Assembly: GCA_001598975.1 (NCBI GenBank)
Contig: BBXU01000511.1
Location: 1-41,322, forward strand
Length of the DNA stretch: 41,322 bases
Direction: 5' to 3'
DNA from: Parachlorella kessleri
Taxonomy: Eukaryota > Chlorophyta > Trebouxiophyceae > Chlorellales > Chlorellaceae
The notes beneath the pieces are model-generated. The model searched no databases and had not been told where the DNA came from. It saw only the letters and a program-made list of their open reading frames with translations. A program made the translations under genes and the position numbers. Positions 10,174 to 19,914 of this stretch are shown here, one piece after another (position 1 is the first letter of the stretch; each line of letters begins with the position of its first letter).

Positions 10174-12173
10174 CTGCATGGCTTGTGGCTGCAGGGTCTA
10201 TATGGTAGCGTGCAAGATGTGAAGGACTTGCGCGATAGTCTCAAGCTTGGCGACGCGGTGGTAGTCAGGGGCAGACAGGAGAGCAGCCACGTCGTGCTGG
10301 CAGTGCACGTGGATGTGACACAGCCTTGGAGCCAGCAGCACTCTGGTGTTGCTTTCAAGCCGCACCCCTCACCATACAGCGTCAAGCAGCTACCCCAGGA
10401 GCAAAATTCATATCAACAAGGCAATGGAACAGCGCAGCCCTCACCTCAGCCTCCTGCCCAGGAAGAGCAGCTGGAGCAGGCAGGTATTCTTCCCTCCCTG
10501 CAGAGCGTTCTGTGTGCTTCTGAAAGCCAGACTGCACCACCTCCAAGTGTATCAATAGCAGCGCAACCAGCAGAACGGGGACCTGGTGTGGAAGTAGCCC
10601 AGGGATATCAGCCTGGCGTCTGCAAGTACTGGGTCAACACCGGCCAGTGTGCCAAGGGGGCCGCCTGTCCGTACCCTCACTTGCAGTCGGACGCCCTTCG
10701 GCAGAGTTGGAGGCGACGCAGGCAAGTCTGTGAAACCCGGGTAGGAATGAAAGAAGTGAGGGGCTTGTGAGATGCTGCTGTGATGTCCCAGTGCTGCCTG
10801 TGCATTGGCCACCTGGAGCAGAGGGCGGCCGCATTGTGCATCCAAACAGCGGCTGCTACATCTTATCCACGCCTTCGCCTCCTTGTGTGGCACGACCTTC
10901 AGCAGCATGCTCCTCCAGGCTGCTTACCGCCCTGCTGCCTACCTAGCAACTTTTTGACTCCGCTTGCAAGGGCTGGTAAGCAAGGCACCTCCCTCTGAAC
11001 AGCACCTTGCTGGCTTGCAGAGAAAACGAGCGCCGGCTGCTGTCCTCCTCCCAGGGCTTTGTCCACAGTGCCTCGGCGGCAGCCAAGCGCTGCAGGGCAC
11101 AGGTCTTTGCTGCCTGGCTGGTGAAAACATATAGGAAGGAGGTGCTGAACGCTGGAGCAGGGGTGCTAGATGTAGCAGGTGAATCAATGAGGGGCAGTTT
11201 GCCTTGCTTGCTTCAGCAGGCGAGCCAACAGCACGATATCCAAGCTATCTAGAGTCTGGGCTGTCAGCAAGTGCTCCTCTGCAGACATGCCTTTCATTTT
11301 CATATATGACAGCAGACTACTGAGGTGAAGGCTGGATATGTTGCCCAGCCGGGTGGGTTGCCCTTGCATGCAGGCGGTGCAGGCAGCGTGACCTTTGAGC
11401 TGGCGGTGGTTCATGGCATCAATTGCACCCTGGTCGACCCGCGCCCCCTCAAACTCACCAAGCACCATCACCGGCAGCTGCAGCAGGCAGGGCTAGCCCC
11501 GGTGGTGCATACGCTGGCGCAGCAGCAGCTGCAGGAGCAAGCTGACCGGCTGGGAGACTTGGGCTGGGGTGGCCGGCAAGCGGGTGAGCTTGACATGGCT
11601 GCCATCACACTAGATAGGCAGGGCACAGAGAATGATTCCAGGCTGGTCACAGCTGCCGGACTCGGAGCAGATGGGACGCCAGCTGCCGCGGCAGACGTGC
11701 CAAGCCTGGCAGTGCAGAATGTACAGCAGCAACAGGGTGAGGAGCGGCAGCGCCAGCAGCCGGCTGAGGTGCACCTGTGGCAGGTGCAGGCCTGGTTTGG
11801 GCCGCAGCTCTGGCAGAGCCCCGGCTGGAAGAGCCTGTTTGGCTGCAGCATCAGCAGTGGCGGCAGCTGCAGCAGCAGGAGCAGGCAAGGTTACTCCCTG
11901 CTAGTGGGTCTGCATCCCGACCAGGCAACTGAGCCTATCCTGGATCTGGCATTGCAGACCAGACGGCCTTTTGCCGTGGTGCCCTGCTGCGTGTTTGCAC
12001 GCCTCTTCCCCCACCGGCGCCTGCCCAGCAGTAGTGGTGGTACTGGGGAGCAGGAAGAGGGCCAGCCAGTGTTTACCTATGCTCAGCTGCTAGAGTACTT
12101 GACTGTGAAAGGCCAGGCGCAGCAGTGTGTGCTTGGCTTTGATGGCGCAAATACGGTGGTGTACTGCACCTAA
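10138..12173 (+). CDS. CCCH zinc-finger protein with methyltransferase-like Rossmann domain
   Basis: Exons 10138-10721, 11021-11178 and 11374-12173 join to 513 residues. The N-terminal part (GDAVVVRGRQESSHVVLAVHV) looks like a small beta-barrel segment. A Gln/Pro-rich linker follows, then one CCCH finger, VCKYWVNTGQCAKGAACPYPH (C-x7-C-x5-C-x3-H). The second exon ends in VLDVAG and the third opens GAGSVTFELA, together forming a SAM-binding glycine loop, followed by CTLVDPRPL. The C-terminal part holds LLVGLHPDQATEPILD and RPFAVVPCCVFARLFPHR, conserved in an uncharacterised eukaryotic methyltransferase-like family. RNA is a likely target given the finger, but that is inference. Intron 1 needs a GC donor to keep frame. 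The start is uncertain: an upstream exon is possible. A TGTAA signal follows the stop. Confidence 0.8.
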
Positions 12174-12198
12174 GCCACATGCTGGAAGATAAAGCTGT

Positions 12199-12203
12199 TG
12201 TAA
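12199..12203 (+). terminator. TGTAA polyadenylation signal of the CCCH gene
   Basis: TGTAA, the usual chlorophycean 3'-end signal, lies 26 bases after the TAA at 12171-12173. Confidence 0.55.
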
Positions 12204-12955
12204 CATTTAAGCATTTACTCAAGAAAGTCAAGAAAGTCCAAACACTACTTGACCCCGGACATTGACAGAGTGCGCCTCAATCAAACCAATTGGAGCCGAG
12301 AATTGCAAACTGTGCCAGCATATGCGGTTGCACACGTAGCACAGCATCCAGCAACGGGTTTTTTGTGCACACCTCTTGCCGTAGTGTATCAAGGCCTACA
12401 CTGGACACATGACTGGGCCGACTGAGGAGGTTACATGCTACTAGCTTATGTGCATTAGGAACACATGACTGGACCTAGAGGGACTTGGTATGCCATGGCA
12501 AAGCATGCGCGCCACCATTGTCTCTAACCACGGTCTCTGCAGTCTCGTCGTCGTGCCGTCATATATTCATGCGTTCAAAGTACAGCAGCAGACCAGTGGT
12601 GACAGGGGAAGGGAGCGGTCCAGTCTAGTAGGCAAAGGTCTGGAAGCAGGTCTGGAAGTAAACAAGTACAAACAGTCCCTCTGACAAACGGCAGGATATA
12701 CTGAAACAGTGATACGTAAAAGACATACACACACATGACACTATTAGAAGCAGTGGCCATTTCGGCGTCAACAGAAAACGATAAAATATCCGTAGGGTCC
12801 CTCTCAATCAGCATAGGCGGTGCAGGAGAGCTGCACTGCAGCACATGGCCAAACCCTTTGAACCTAACGCCAGCAACAGGATGTAGGCCAGGCAACGCCA
12901 CAACACACGCTCACCAACTTACAGCATGGCCAACTATGGGCTTCCAGTAACAGAT
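12204..12955. other. Convergent 3' spacer between the CCCH gene and LRR-3
   Basis: About 750 bp between two converging genes. Open frames on the minus strand do not match either family. TTACA at 12919-12923 (TGTAA on the minus strand) is a candidate 3'-end signal for LRR-3, about 33 bases past its stop. Nothing else is recognised. Confidence 0.45.
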
Positions 12956-14679
12956 CTACATCATTCCTGCACCCCTCCAAGCTTTCAGAGCCCCGCGCAG
13001 CCGCTGATCGGACACCTCAGCAGACCTGAGACCCTGGGATGCTCCCCGTATGTTCAAGCACTGCAGTGCACTGAGGGTGCAAAGCAGCGCCAAGCCCTCA
13101 TCACCCACAACCAGGCTGCGGTTCCTTCCCAGGTCCAGATGCTCCAGGCGGCTGGCAGCCCCACCGCCCAGCACCGCCGGCACCCTAGTCAGCTCATTAC
13201 CATGCAGGTCCAGCTTACGCAGAGAACCCACGCAGGCCAGCTCCTGAGGCAAGTCTGTCAGCTGGGTGCAAGCCAGGTTCAAAATCTCGATGAGTGGCAG
13301 GCTAGCCAGCGGGGCTGGGAGCTCCCCCAGGGGACAGCCGCTCAGGCACAATGCTGTCATGCCCACCATGGATGACGCACTGCTTGGCCACTGAGGTAAG
13401 GGCTGTCCAAGCTGGGAATCGCTGAACAGCGTCATGTTGCGGAGGCTCGGGCTTACTGGTAGGGTGCGCAGTGGGCCGAGCAGGTGTAGTCGGAGCTCTG
13501 TCACGGTAGGTGGCAGCGGCGGCAGGGCCGACTCGGGGTAGTCTTCCAGCTGGAGTGACGCCAAGCGTGATGGCAAGCTGGCACTGAGCGCCTGAGAGCC
13601 CTGCCCACGCACATTGTCGGCTGCCAGCCTAGTCAAACACGGCAGCTGAGGTAGGGCACGCCAGAAGCCCGGACTGCCTGAGCTCCCGTGCTCAGCATGA
13701 TATGTATGCACAAGCTCCAGCTTCTGCAGCTGCTGCCAGGCTGTCAGGACCTGCTCCTCTGACAAGGCGGGAACGGGGGCCAGCGCGTTGATGTGGAGAG
13801 ACCGCAGGGCTGTGCATTCAGCCAGGCGCTCACTGCCCAGGAATGGCTCACGGGTTGCCCAGTCCTCGGCAGCCTCTAGCGGTTGGGGCAGCATTCTCAG
13901 GTACAGGCTGGTCAGGCCGCTGCTGAGAGCCCCTGGGGGTAGGCGGCCTGTGAGGTGGCCGAGGAACGCCAGGGACTGCAGGGCTGGGAGGGTGGAGAGC
14001 CTGCCAAGATCCCCGGCGGGCAGGCTGAGGTCAACTGGGCACTGCTCAATCCGCAATTCAGTAAGGCTGGTTAGCAGCTCTAGCTCCTGCACAGCACACA
14101 ACAGCAGCTGTGCGCGCTGCTCATGGTTCACTAGATGCAAGGGAAAGCAGGCTACACGCACCAGTAACGCAGACATGTGGACTTTAGGTGCAAGATGGCA
14201 GGCTAGCGGTTCCCAGGACTTGCCATGCAAAGGCAGGTAATATACGGGCCCACCTTTGGAAGTCGCAAGCACAATTCCGTATGAGTATGCAGCCCGTCTC
14301 TGCCAAGCAGCAGGTCCAGTCGGCGTAGGCCACTGCCAGCCGGGGATGACAAGCTGCCCAGCAGCATGCGCAGTTCCGCCAGAGACGTTCCATGTACGGT
14401 TGCCGCACGCCACAGCTGGGCTTTGCGGGTAAGCAAGGCCAGCAGCTCCGCTTCCCACCCCAACCGTTGTATGTAGCCCAGCTTCATGTCACGAAGCTTG
14501 GGCATATAAGCTAGTCTGAGAGTGGCCCTGTGAGGCACTGCTTCCCCAGCCTGCCGCAGCGCCTTGCAAGCCAGCAGCGCGCTGGCAAAGTGGCTGGGGT
14601 CCTCTGCCGGCAGGAAGCCCAGGATCGTTGATAGCACCGACGCTGGCAGGTCTAGCAAACACAGCTCCGCCTGATCCAT
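12956..14679 (-). CDS. F-box-like / leucine-rich-repeat protein, LRR-3 (intact)
   Basis: Exon 1 is 14679-14254 and exon 2 is 14086-12956, joined in phase 0 to give 518 residues. The protein starts MDQAELCLLDLPASVLSTIL, with an F-box-like segment in the first 50 residues (LACKALRQAGEAVPH), and exon 1 ends with LCLRLPK at a GTGGGC donor. Exon 2 opens ELELLTSLTELRI and carries about a dozen LRRs. The best ones near the end (LIEILNLACTQLTDLP, LRKLDLHGNELTRVP) fit the LxxLxLxxNxLxxLP pattern. The shared signature VLGGGAASRLEHLDLG is present. No membrane segment or signal peptide is seen. It is divergent from a damaged ISG12-like gene about 270 bp away. A role as SCF adaptor or sensor is inference from the domain pair. 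Confidence 0.87.
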
Positions 14680-14946
14680 GGTGCCACGACTACTTGATCA
14701 ATGAATACCGTTCGGCATTGATCAGACTCAGCCTTTGCTGCAGGTGTGTTGCCAACGCGCGCTTGGGCAAGGCAAGCTGCGTGCTTTGCCTCATGGATCC
14801 TACGTGGCCAAGGGGAACACAGCCGCCACAGCTAACACAGCCAGCAACCGTGGGTGTGCGGGCATGGTTCAGTAGCCAGCTTGGTTGATCACCCTGACTT
14901 GTACGCACACATTGACTCCTGTGAGTCGAAGTGCAATTTTGGAAGT

Positions 14947-15348
14947 ATGCTTAAGCTGTGTAACAAAGACAAAGTCGTCGTCACTAGGGCAGCAGTGGGG
15001 TATTTGCTTCCAAAAATTTGCCGTCCTGACACTGAAGTTACTCGTCGTTGTGGCAGTGGTGGGGTATGCACTTCTCCTAGGTTTACTTGAAGCAGCTGTC
15101 GTCCTTGTAGTGAAGTTGCTCGGTTTCGCAGGTCAGGAGTGGCTGCAGGGAGCATAGCATCTGAACTCCAGTCTGCTCTTGGGTCCCCCAGCGCTGGCGG
15201 GCTTTTTGCGGCCGCCCAGGCCATCGGGGCCAAAGGGACGCTGGCAGCAGCCCCAGCTGGGATACTTCGCGAGGAAGCACTTTATCTCATACTTGCCATC
15301 ATTGTGGCAGCTGCCCTCTTGGAACACTTTGGACGCCAGGCATCATAG
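14947..15348 (+). pseudogene. ISG12/IFI6-like gene copy A, frameshifted
   Basis: The second half (15133-15348) reads SGVAAGSIASELQSALGS, GGLFAAAQAIGAKGTLAAAP and ends FGRQAS, matching copy B (17852-18220) and the Ifi-6-16/ISG12 pattern of small Gly/Ala-rich membrane proteins. The upstream hydrophobic part (LLVVVAVVGYALLLGLLEAA...VVKLLGF) aligns with copy B but lies in another frame. One base is missing near 15132 compared with copy B (LLGFGSSGVAAGS). The hydrophobic frame has no ATG, while the only nearby ATG (14947) reads a third stretch (KDKVVVTRAAVGYLL) that is an imperfect copy of the hydrophobic part. A splice acceptor-like TTTCGCAG sits at the break, so an unusual intron cannot be excluded, but decay is simpler. 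Confidence 0.6.
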
Positions 15349-16259
15349 CTGGCAGGGGGGTGCAGATAGTACTATACACCAGTGAAAGGTGCGTTTACAG
15401 GCCGCTAAATCTTCAGTGAGGAAATAAAGGGAGCACCGTCCTGACTACATCTCGGTGTCCGGACCTTCTTCCCAGCGTAAATGCATCTGGGCCCCATACA
15501 GGCTCTAGCAGCCCTTCAAGTTGATAGATTGTACTGCACACTCTACTGGCAGGGCTATTGCACCAGCATTTACTTGCACCGACAGTTTGCTTGCACACAC
15601 AGTCTCTGCAGCTCAACTGCGTGCAAACTCTGCCCTTATCACAATACCTGCCAAGAATTGCACAGCAGGGCTGGCTAGTCACAGCACTTACTCATGATGC
15701 AACGCTGTAAGGCGCACCTCCTGTGGTTTGCCCGTTTACAATGATGATGCTTGTTGTGCCTGCAGGCACTGCCGACATGAGGACAGGTGGCTGCTGTAAA
15801 CCCGCAAATGCGTCAGCCCCAAGCAACTTCGATTTGCAATCATATGCTAGGCCTTTTTAAGGGCATAATGGTGAGTAGTACGACGAGACACAGTGTCAAG
15901 CCTTACAATGGGCGTAAATTTGAGGATACATTCTTGTAGCACCCTGTAGTCTAGCTTACAATGACCAGCCTACCGCAACACTGGCAGGACGAGTATATGT
16001 GTCCTTGCAATGGGCCAAGTAGTACCAGAGACCGCAACAGCCAAGGGTCCAATGGTGCATGCACTGCTGACACAAGGGGGAATTGAGAAGAAGCCGCATT
16101 AATTTTATTTACCAAAGCAAGGTTTCCTAATGTCTCTTGCCACACATAATCATTCACCACCTTCAGTCTCTACACCAAATCTTCGTTTCAACCCCTCATC
16201 CCATTCCATCACCCAATGCCAACCTTCCTACCCAAGTCCACCACATGCTTAAGGAGTCT
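15349..16259. other. Spacer between ISG12-like copy A and LRR-4 relic
   Basis: About 900 bp with only short unrelated open frames on both strands. No family homology, repeat or RNA gene was seen. Confidence 0.4.
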
Positions 16260-17420
16260 GGCAGCGCATTAGCGCACCCAGCTCTGCCGTGAAACTGGCC
16301 AGGCTGGCCCCAGTCAGGCCCAACTGCTGTAAAGATCCCCACCCACGCCATGCCCTGCGGCAAGCCACGCACATCGTCTCTGGGAAATCTAGCACCATAC
16401 CTGGCCGACAGGCTGGCAACTGGTAGTAGGAGCTCTGCCCCGCCAGGTCAGCTGTTAAGGCCCAAGCAGGTCAGCTCGACTGGGACTGAGGCGGTGTCAG
16501 GATAGACCACGTCGCTTGTTAAGAACTTCGAAAATCCCAGAGCTGCAACGACGCAAGCGCGCCTGCAAGCACCTGCTGATTGCCGGGGATACCGCCCCTT
16601 CCACATGATTAGCATGCAGCCTTGCAAGACAAGGCAGCTGTAGCGCCGCTTGTCGGAAGCCAGCCTCCTCAAAAGGAGCGTTGTCCCTTGTAACCCGCGC
16701 ATCAGATCCACTTCCCTTCGGGTGCTGTCAAGACTCTTTCAAACTCGACAGGCAATCCTTCCAATAAGGATCCCTGAAGGCGCTAGAGCCGAAGAGCTGT
16801 GCATGCTGCCATGTGCTGGCTGCCCAACTGCCCCGCCCTGCTGTCATCATGCTCCAGGCTCAGGTTGGTCAGCTGCTGCAGGGTGTGGAATGCACTGACG
16901 GGGGTGCCACTTTGAGATTGCCCAAAGGGTGGGGAATGCAGGCTGTGAGGAGGTGAGCTGGCCCAACTTGACACAGGCAAGCTTTTCTGAATAAAGACAC
17001 AGCTACATGAAGCTGGTCAGCTGCTCCAGCTCCTGCTAGAGGCTTCTTGTACCAGTTCGGCGCCATACTCAAGTATGCACAAATAAATTCCAGTGAAGAT
17101 CCGATTCCAGTGAATAATGACACTCCACGCCAGGCTGCCCACCTTATGGAGGCAAGAGCAGTCATGCTCCAGAGCATCCTGCCATTCTGCTACCTACGCA
17201 GGCCATTGCGGCATGGGGCTGCCAGGCTGTGGAGCAGGAGCCGTAGGTCAGTGACTGGACGTCCCCCACCGCCGCCCGCCGCAGGTGGGCTTCATTCTTA
17301 TATTCCAAGGCAGCACGCCTGGCCTCCCTTGCCTGTGCACCGTGGCATGATCAGTGCAAGGCGGGCCATGTGGACGACTACCAGCCTGCCGCAGCACCCT
17401 GCTAGCTGGTGGCGGCCTTG
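16260..17420 (-). pseudogene. F-box-like / LRR relic, LRR-4
   Basis: The minus strand keeps scattered family landmarks in several frames. About 17420-17380 resembles the LACKALRQAG coding stretch but contains a TAG. About 17230-17170 reads LRLLLHSLAAP...NGLRR. At 17032 the conserved second-exon start is preserved (AG then GAG CTG GAG CAG CTG ACC) but meets TAG after ten codons. At 16930-16790, FHTLQQLTNLSLEHDD and HMAACTALRL match the middle of exon 2. Around 16550 an ALASLQLWDF-like stretch remains. Stops and shifts throughout mean no protein can be made. The relic is divergent from ISG12-like copy B, as LRR-3 is from copy A. Confidence 0.65.
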
Positions 17421-17791
17421 ACCCTTGCCTTGACCAGTGCTGGGCTGATCAAGGCAACAAATCTCAAAATACGTAACAGCAAACCCTCTTGCAAGTGCAT
17501 CAGGCCTGGCTACAATTAGTGCTGCAATAGGTGGTCACCTTGATCTCCACTGATAATTGATCAGCAAGGCTTGGTAACAGCAAGCGATTACTAAGATACC
17601 ACGGATCTGCCCGCGCCAAGGGTTGCGCGGCTGGCATGGTTGCTGGCTTGTTAATATACCTGCTCCACTTCGTGACATGGTTAATATCTTCATGGCGCGC
17701 CATTGGCGCCTTGCACAGCATGCTGAACACAGGCAACACAGCCAACACGCCTGCACCCGGGATCTAGAGTCATCCGCCTTGCACCTGCTGC

Positions 17792-17798
17792 TATAAAT
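17792..17798 (+). promoter_or_regulatory. TATA box of ISG12-like copy B
   Basis: TATAAAT lies 54 bases before the ATG at 17852. That leaves room for a start site about 25-30 bases downstream and a short 5' UTR. Confidence 0.65.
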
Positions 17799-17851
17799 GC
17801 GCACGGCCTTGGGAAAGAAGATCCACTTCGGAAAGACAGCTCCAGGAGAAC

Positions 17852-18220
17852 ATGGGGTGGCCCTCTAAGAAAGACGTCGCCGTTGGGGCAGGAGTCGGCA
17901 CGGCCGTCGGCCTGGGGTTTATTACTGGAGGCCTCGTCCCTGTCCTGTGGTTGCTTGGCTTTGGCAGCTCGGGTGTGGCTGCAGGGAGCACAGCAGCCGC
18001 AGTACACTCCTACATAGGGCCTACCATCGCTGCCAAGGCAGCAGGGGGGATCTTTGCAGCCGCTCAGGCCGTCGGAGCAACTGGGGCAGTGACAGCCGCC
18101 CCAGCTGGGGCAGTGGTGGCCTTGTCTACCCTGGGTGGGACAGCTGCCGGTGTGGTAGCTGGCAGTTCTACGTTCGTAGGACGCCAGGCCTCAGAGCTGG
18201 CAGGCGGGCACAAGGAGTAG
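17852..18220 (+). CDS. ISG12/IFI6-like small membrane protein, copy B (intact)
   Basis: A single-exon frame of 122 residues from ATG 17852 to TAG 18218-18220. After a short basic start (MGWPSKKD) the protein is almost entirely Gly, Ala and Val: a first hydrophobic segment at about residues 9-45, then GVAAGSTAAAVHSYIGP, GGIFAAAQAVGATGAVTAAP and a third hydrophobic run to about residue 105, ending in a polar tail (ASELAGGHKE). The order GxAAGSxAA..xS..G...GGxFAxxQxxGAxG is the mark of the Ifi-6-16 (ISG12/IFI27) family, whose animal members sit in mitochondrial, ER or nuclear membranes. The function in algae is unknown. The TATA box is close. A GTAAG just after the stop (18224) suggests a 3'-UTR intron. 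It is divergent from LRR-4. Confidence 0.8.
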   Translation: MGWPSKKDVAVGAGVGTAVGLGFITGGLVPVLWLLGFGSSGVAAGSTAAAVHSYIGPTIAAKAAGGIFAAAQAVGATGAVTAAPAGAVVALSTLGGTAAGVVAGSSTFVGRQASELAGGHKE

Positions 18221-18879
18221 GAGGTAAGAGGGTACATCTGTTATTCATAAACAGAGGAACACCTTCTCACACTCCTTGTAAAGTATCTGTGCCAGCTCGA
18301 CCTTGCAAGCTTAGCAGCCCTAGTGGAGCATCCTGCTTGCTCATAGTTAGGAAGAGGCTCCTGTCCCGAAGCTTGCTTGCACACGCAGTCCCATTTGCCT
18401 GACCTCTGTGCAGATTCTGGGCCCCAGGGTGGCTCTTGTGATGATTGGTTGTGTCCTGAGCGAGTGCAACAAGGCAGAATGGGACTGGCGGCATGTTGCA
18501 GCAAAAATGGAAAGGCAAAAGCTGACCAACAGGTGGCATGGCATGACCTGGCGGCTGCTGTGCCAGCCAGACCTGCCAAAAAATGCAATCTGATTGTGGC
18601 AGTACACCACAACCTCTGTCTCTTGGGTGATTCTCACCTGATGGGACGGTGTGACAGCGAGGGGGGTGTCGGCAGGGGGGCCATAGCCAGTACAGCCCTT
18701 TGTTGTATGTTTTTACGTATTGCACATTGTTACAAAAATGTACCATGGAAGGCCAGTGTGACATGTTGTAGATGATGCTCAATGTGCTCTGGTTTTGCAT
18801 GTCCACTCTACTGATTGCTTTTCCATTAGGTACTTCCGGGCGGTTGGGCGGGAGTATGAGCAGTATGATATTTTCTGTA

Positions 18880-18982
18880 GGCAGGTAGTGCCAACAGAGA
18901 GATAGTGGCCAACTGTACTGACAGGACTGGATGCAGGTATTCAGTAAGGGTGGCAGGTGGTGCAACCAGGGTGAAGATAGGA
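18880..18982 (+). repeat. Dispersed ~75-bp repeat, one and a half copies
   Basis: GGCAGGTAGTGCCAACAGA leads to TACTGACAGGACTGGATGCAG, then a second 5' half (TAAGGGTGGCAGGTGGTGCAA). Same family as copies at 28904, 30142 and 38511. Confidence 0.75.
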
Positions 18983-19621
18983 TATAGCTATATGAGGGCT
19001 GGGCTGGCTGCACTTATGCTCTAATATTGTGGTTCACTGGCACCGCTGCTCCTCATGCTATCTTCTTGCCTGGGACGCACATCTCTCTTGTGGTGAGCTA
19101 AGTGCTGCTTGTGGTGAGCTTGCCAACCCTCTGCTACCCTAGTGCTATGAGGAGAACATGATGCAGCTAGACCTGGGTGGCACCCCAGCGGCAGCCTTGG
19201 ACAGGACTGATGTTGCTGGCGGCCCATGCTTGGTGTTATGCCTGATTTATTGTGCTGCGGCCAACACATGTGGCTAGCCCCTGGGGGGGTTGGACTAAGG
19301 TGACGGTGGCGGGCCATATGAATAGACGGGAGGCAGGGGTGAACGGTACTGACAAGGCAGGTTGTGAAGAACACGGAGGTTTGCTTGACGTCTAAGCCAG
19401 TAGGCATCTGCAAGGTTGGAATCCCTTGTCAGTGCCTAACCGCAGCTGCTGAGAATCCAGTCTGTGATGAGGGCAGCTCAGCCCAGTAAAATTGCCTATC
19501 CCATAAGACAGTGACTAGCAATGTTGACGACACCTGGTAACAAGAACTATAGCATGCTTGCCACTACCAAACAGGACCTGGCTTAGGTGTTGCGTGCATA
19601 CTTACTAACTCACATAATCAA

Positions 19622-19680
19622 TCAGCCCAGTATACCCGTACCTCCTCTCTGATCACATGACCTGTCACCCTTAATAAATA
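19622..19680 (+). repeat. Repeat shared with 371-428
   Basis: Both stretches share CAGCCCAGT, CCCGTACCTCCTCTCT and a CCCT(T)AATAAAT tail over about 58 bp, one inside intron 7 of the dehydrogenase gene and one downstream of LRR-5. Confidence 0.7.
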
Positions 19681-19763
19681 ACTTACATACAACAGAGTGC
19701 TTCCCCCCTCACAAATACTACCTCAAAATAGCTCACATACAACAGAGCGCTTCCCCCGTCAGG
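19681..19763 (+). repeat. Direct repeat around CATACAACAGAG
   Basis: Bases 19681-19714 and 19730-19763 share a TACATACAACAGAGxGCTTCCCCC core with few differences, at a spacing of about 50 bp. They lie next to the 19622-19680 repeat. Confidence 0.65.
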
Positions 19764-19914
19764 TATCCTGTTCCACCTAAGAAGCCAGGGTAAGCAGTGG
19801 TCAGTCCTGGGCGCCTCTTAAGTCACTGCGCACGCACCACATCCCATATTGCACAGATAGTGATGTCCACTCGTAAACAGATATGACAGTGCATGTCAGA
19901 TCACTGCGCTATAT

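Larger units (their letters stand above)
18221..19914. other. 3' region of ISG12-like copy B and long spacer before LRR-5
   Basis: About 1.7 kb with no supported gene. A possible 3'-UTR intron of the ISG12-like gene runs from the GTAAG at 18224 to a CAG at about 18409. The open stretch after it (to about 18590, with ATG at 18408) is unrecognised. Dispersed repeat copies sit at 18880-18982. Short imperfect direct repeats occur at 19084-19122 and 19681-19763, and a repeat shared with bases 371-428 is at 19622-19680. Confidence 0.45.

Noticed and set aside
18267..19013. Minus-strand open frame of 248 codons
   Set aside because: No recognisable domain, it contains the dispersed repeat, and it has no splice or homology support.
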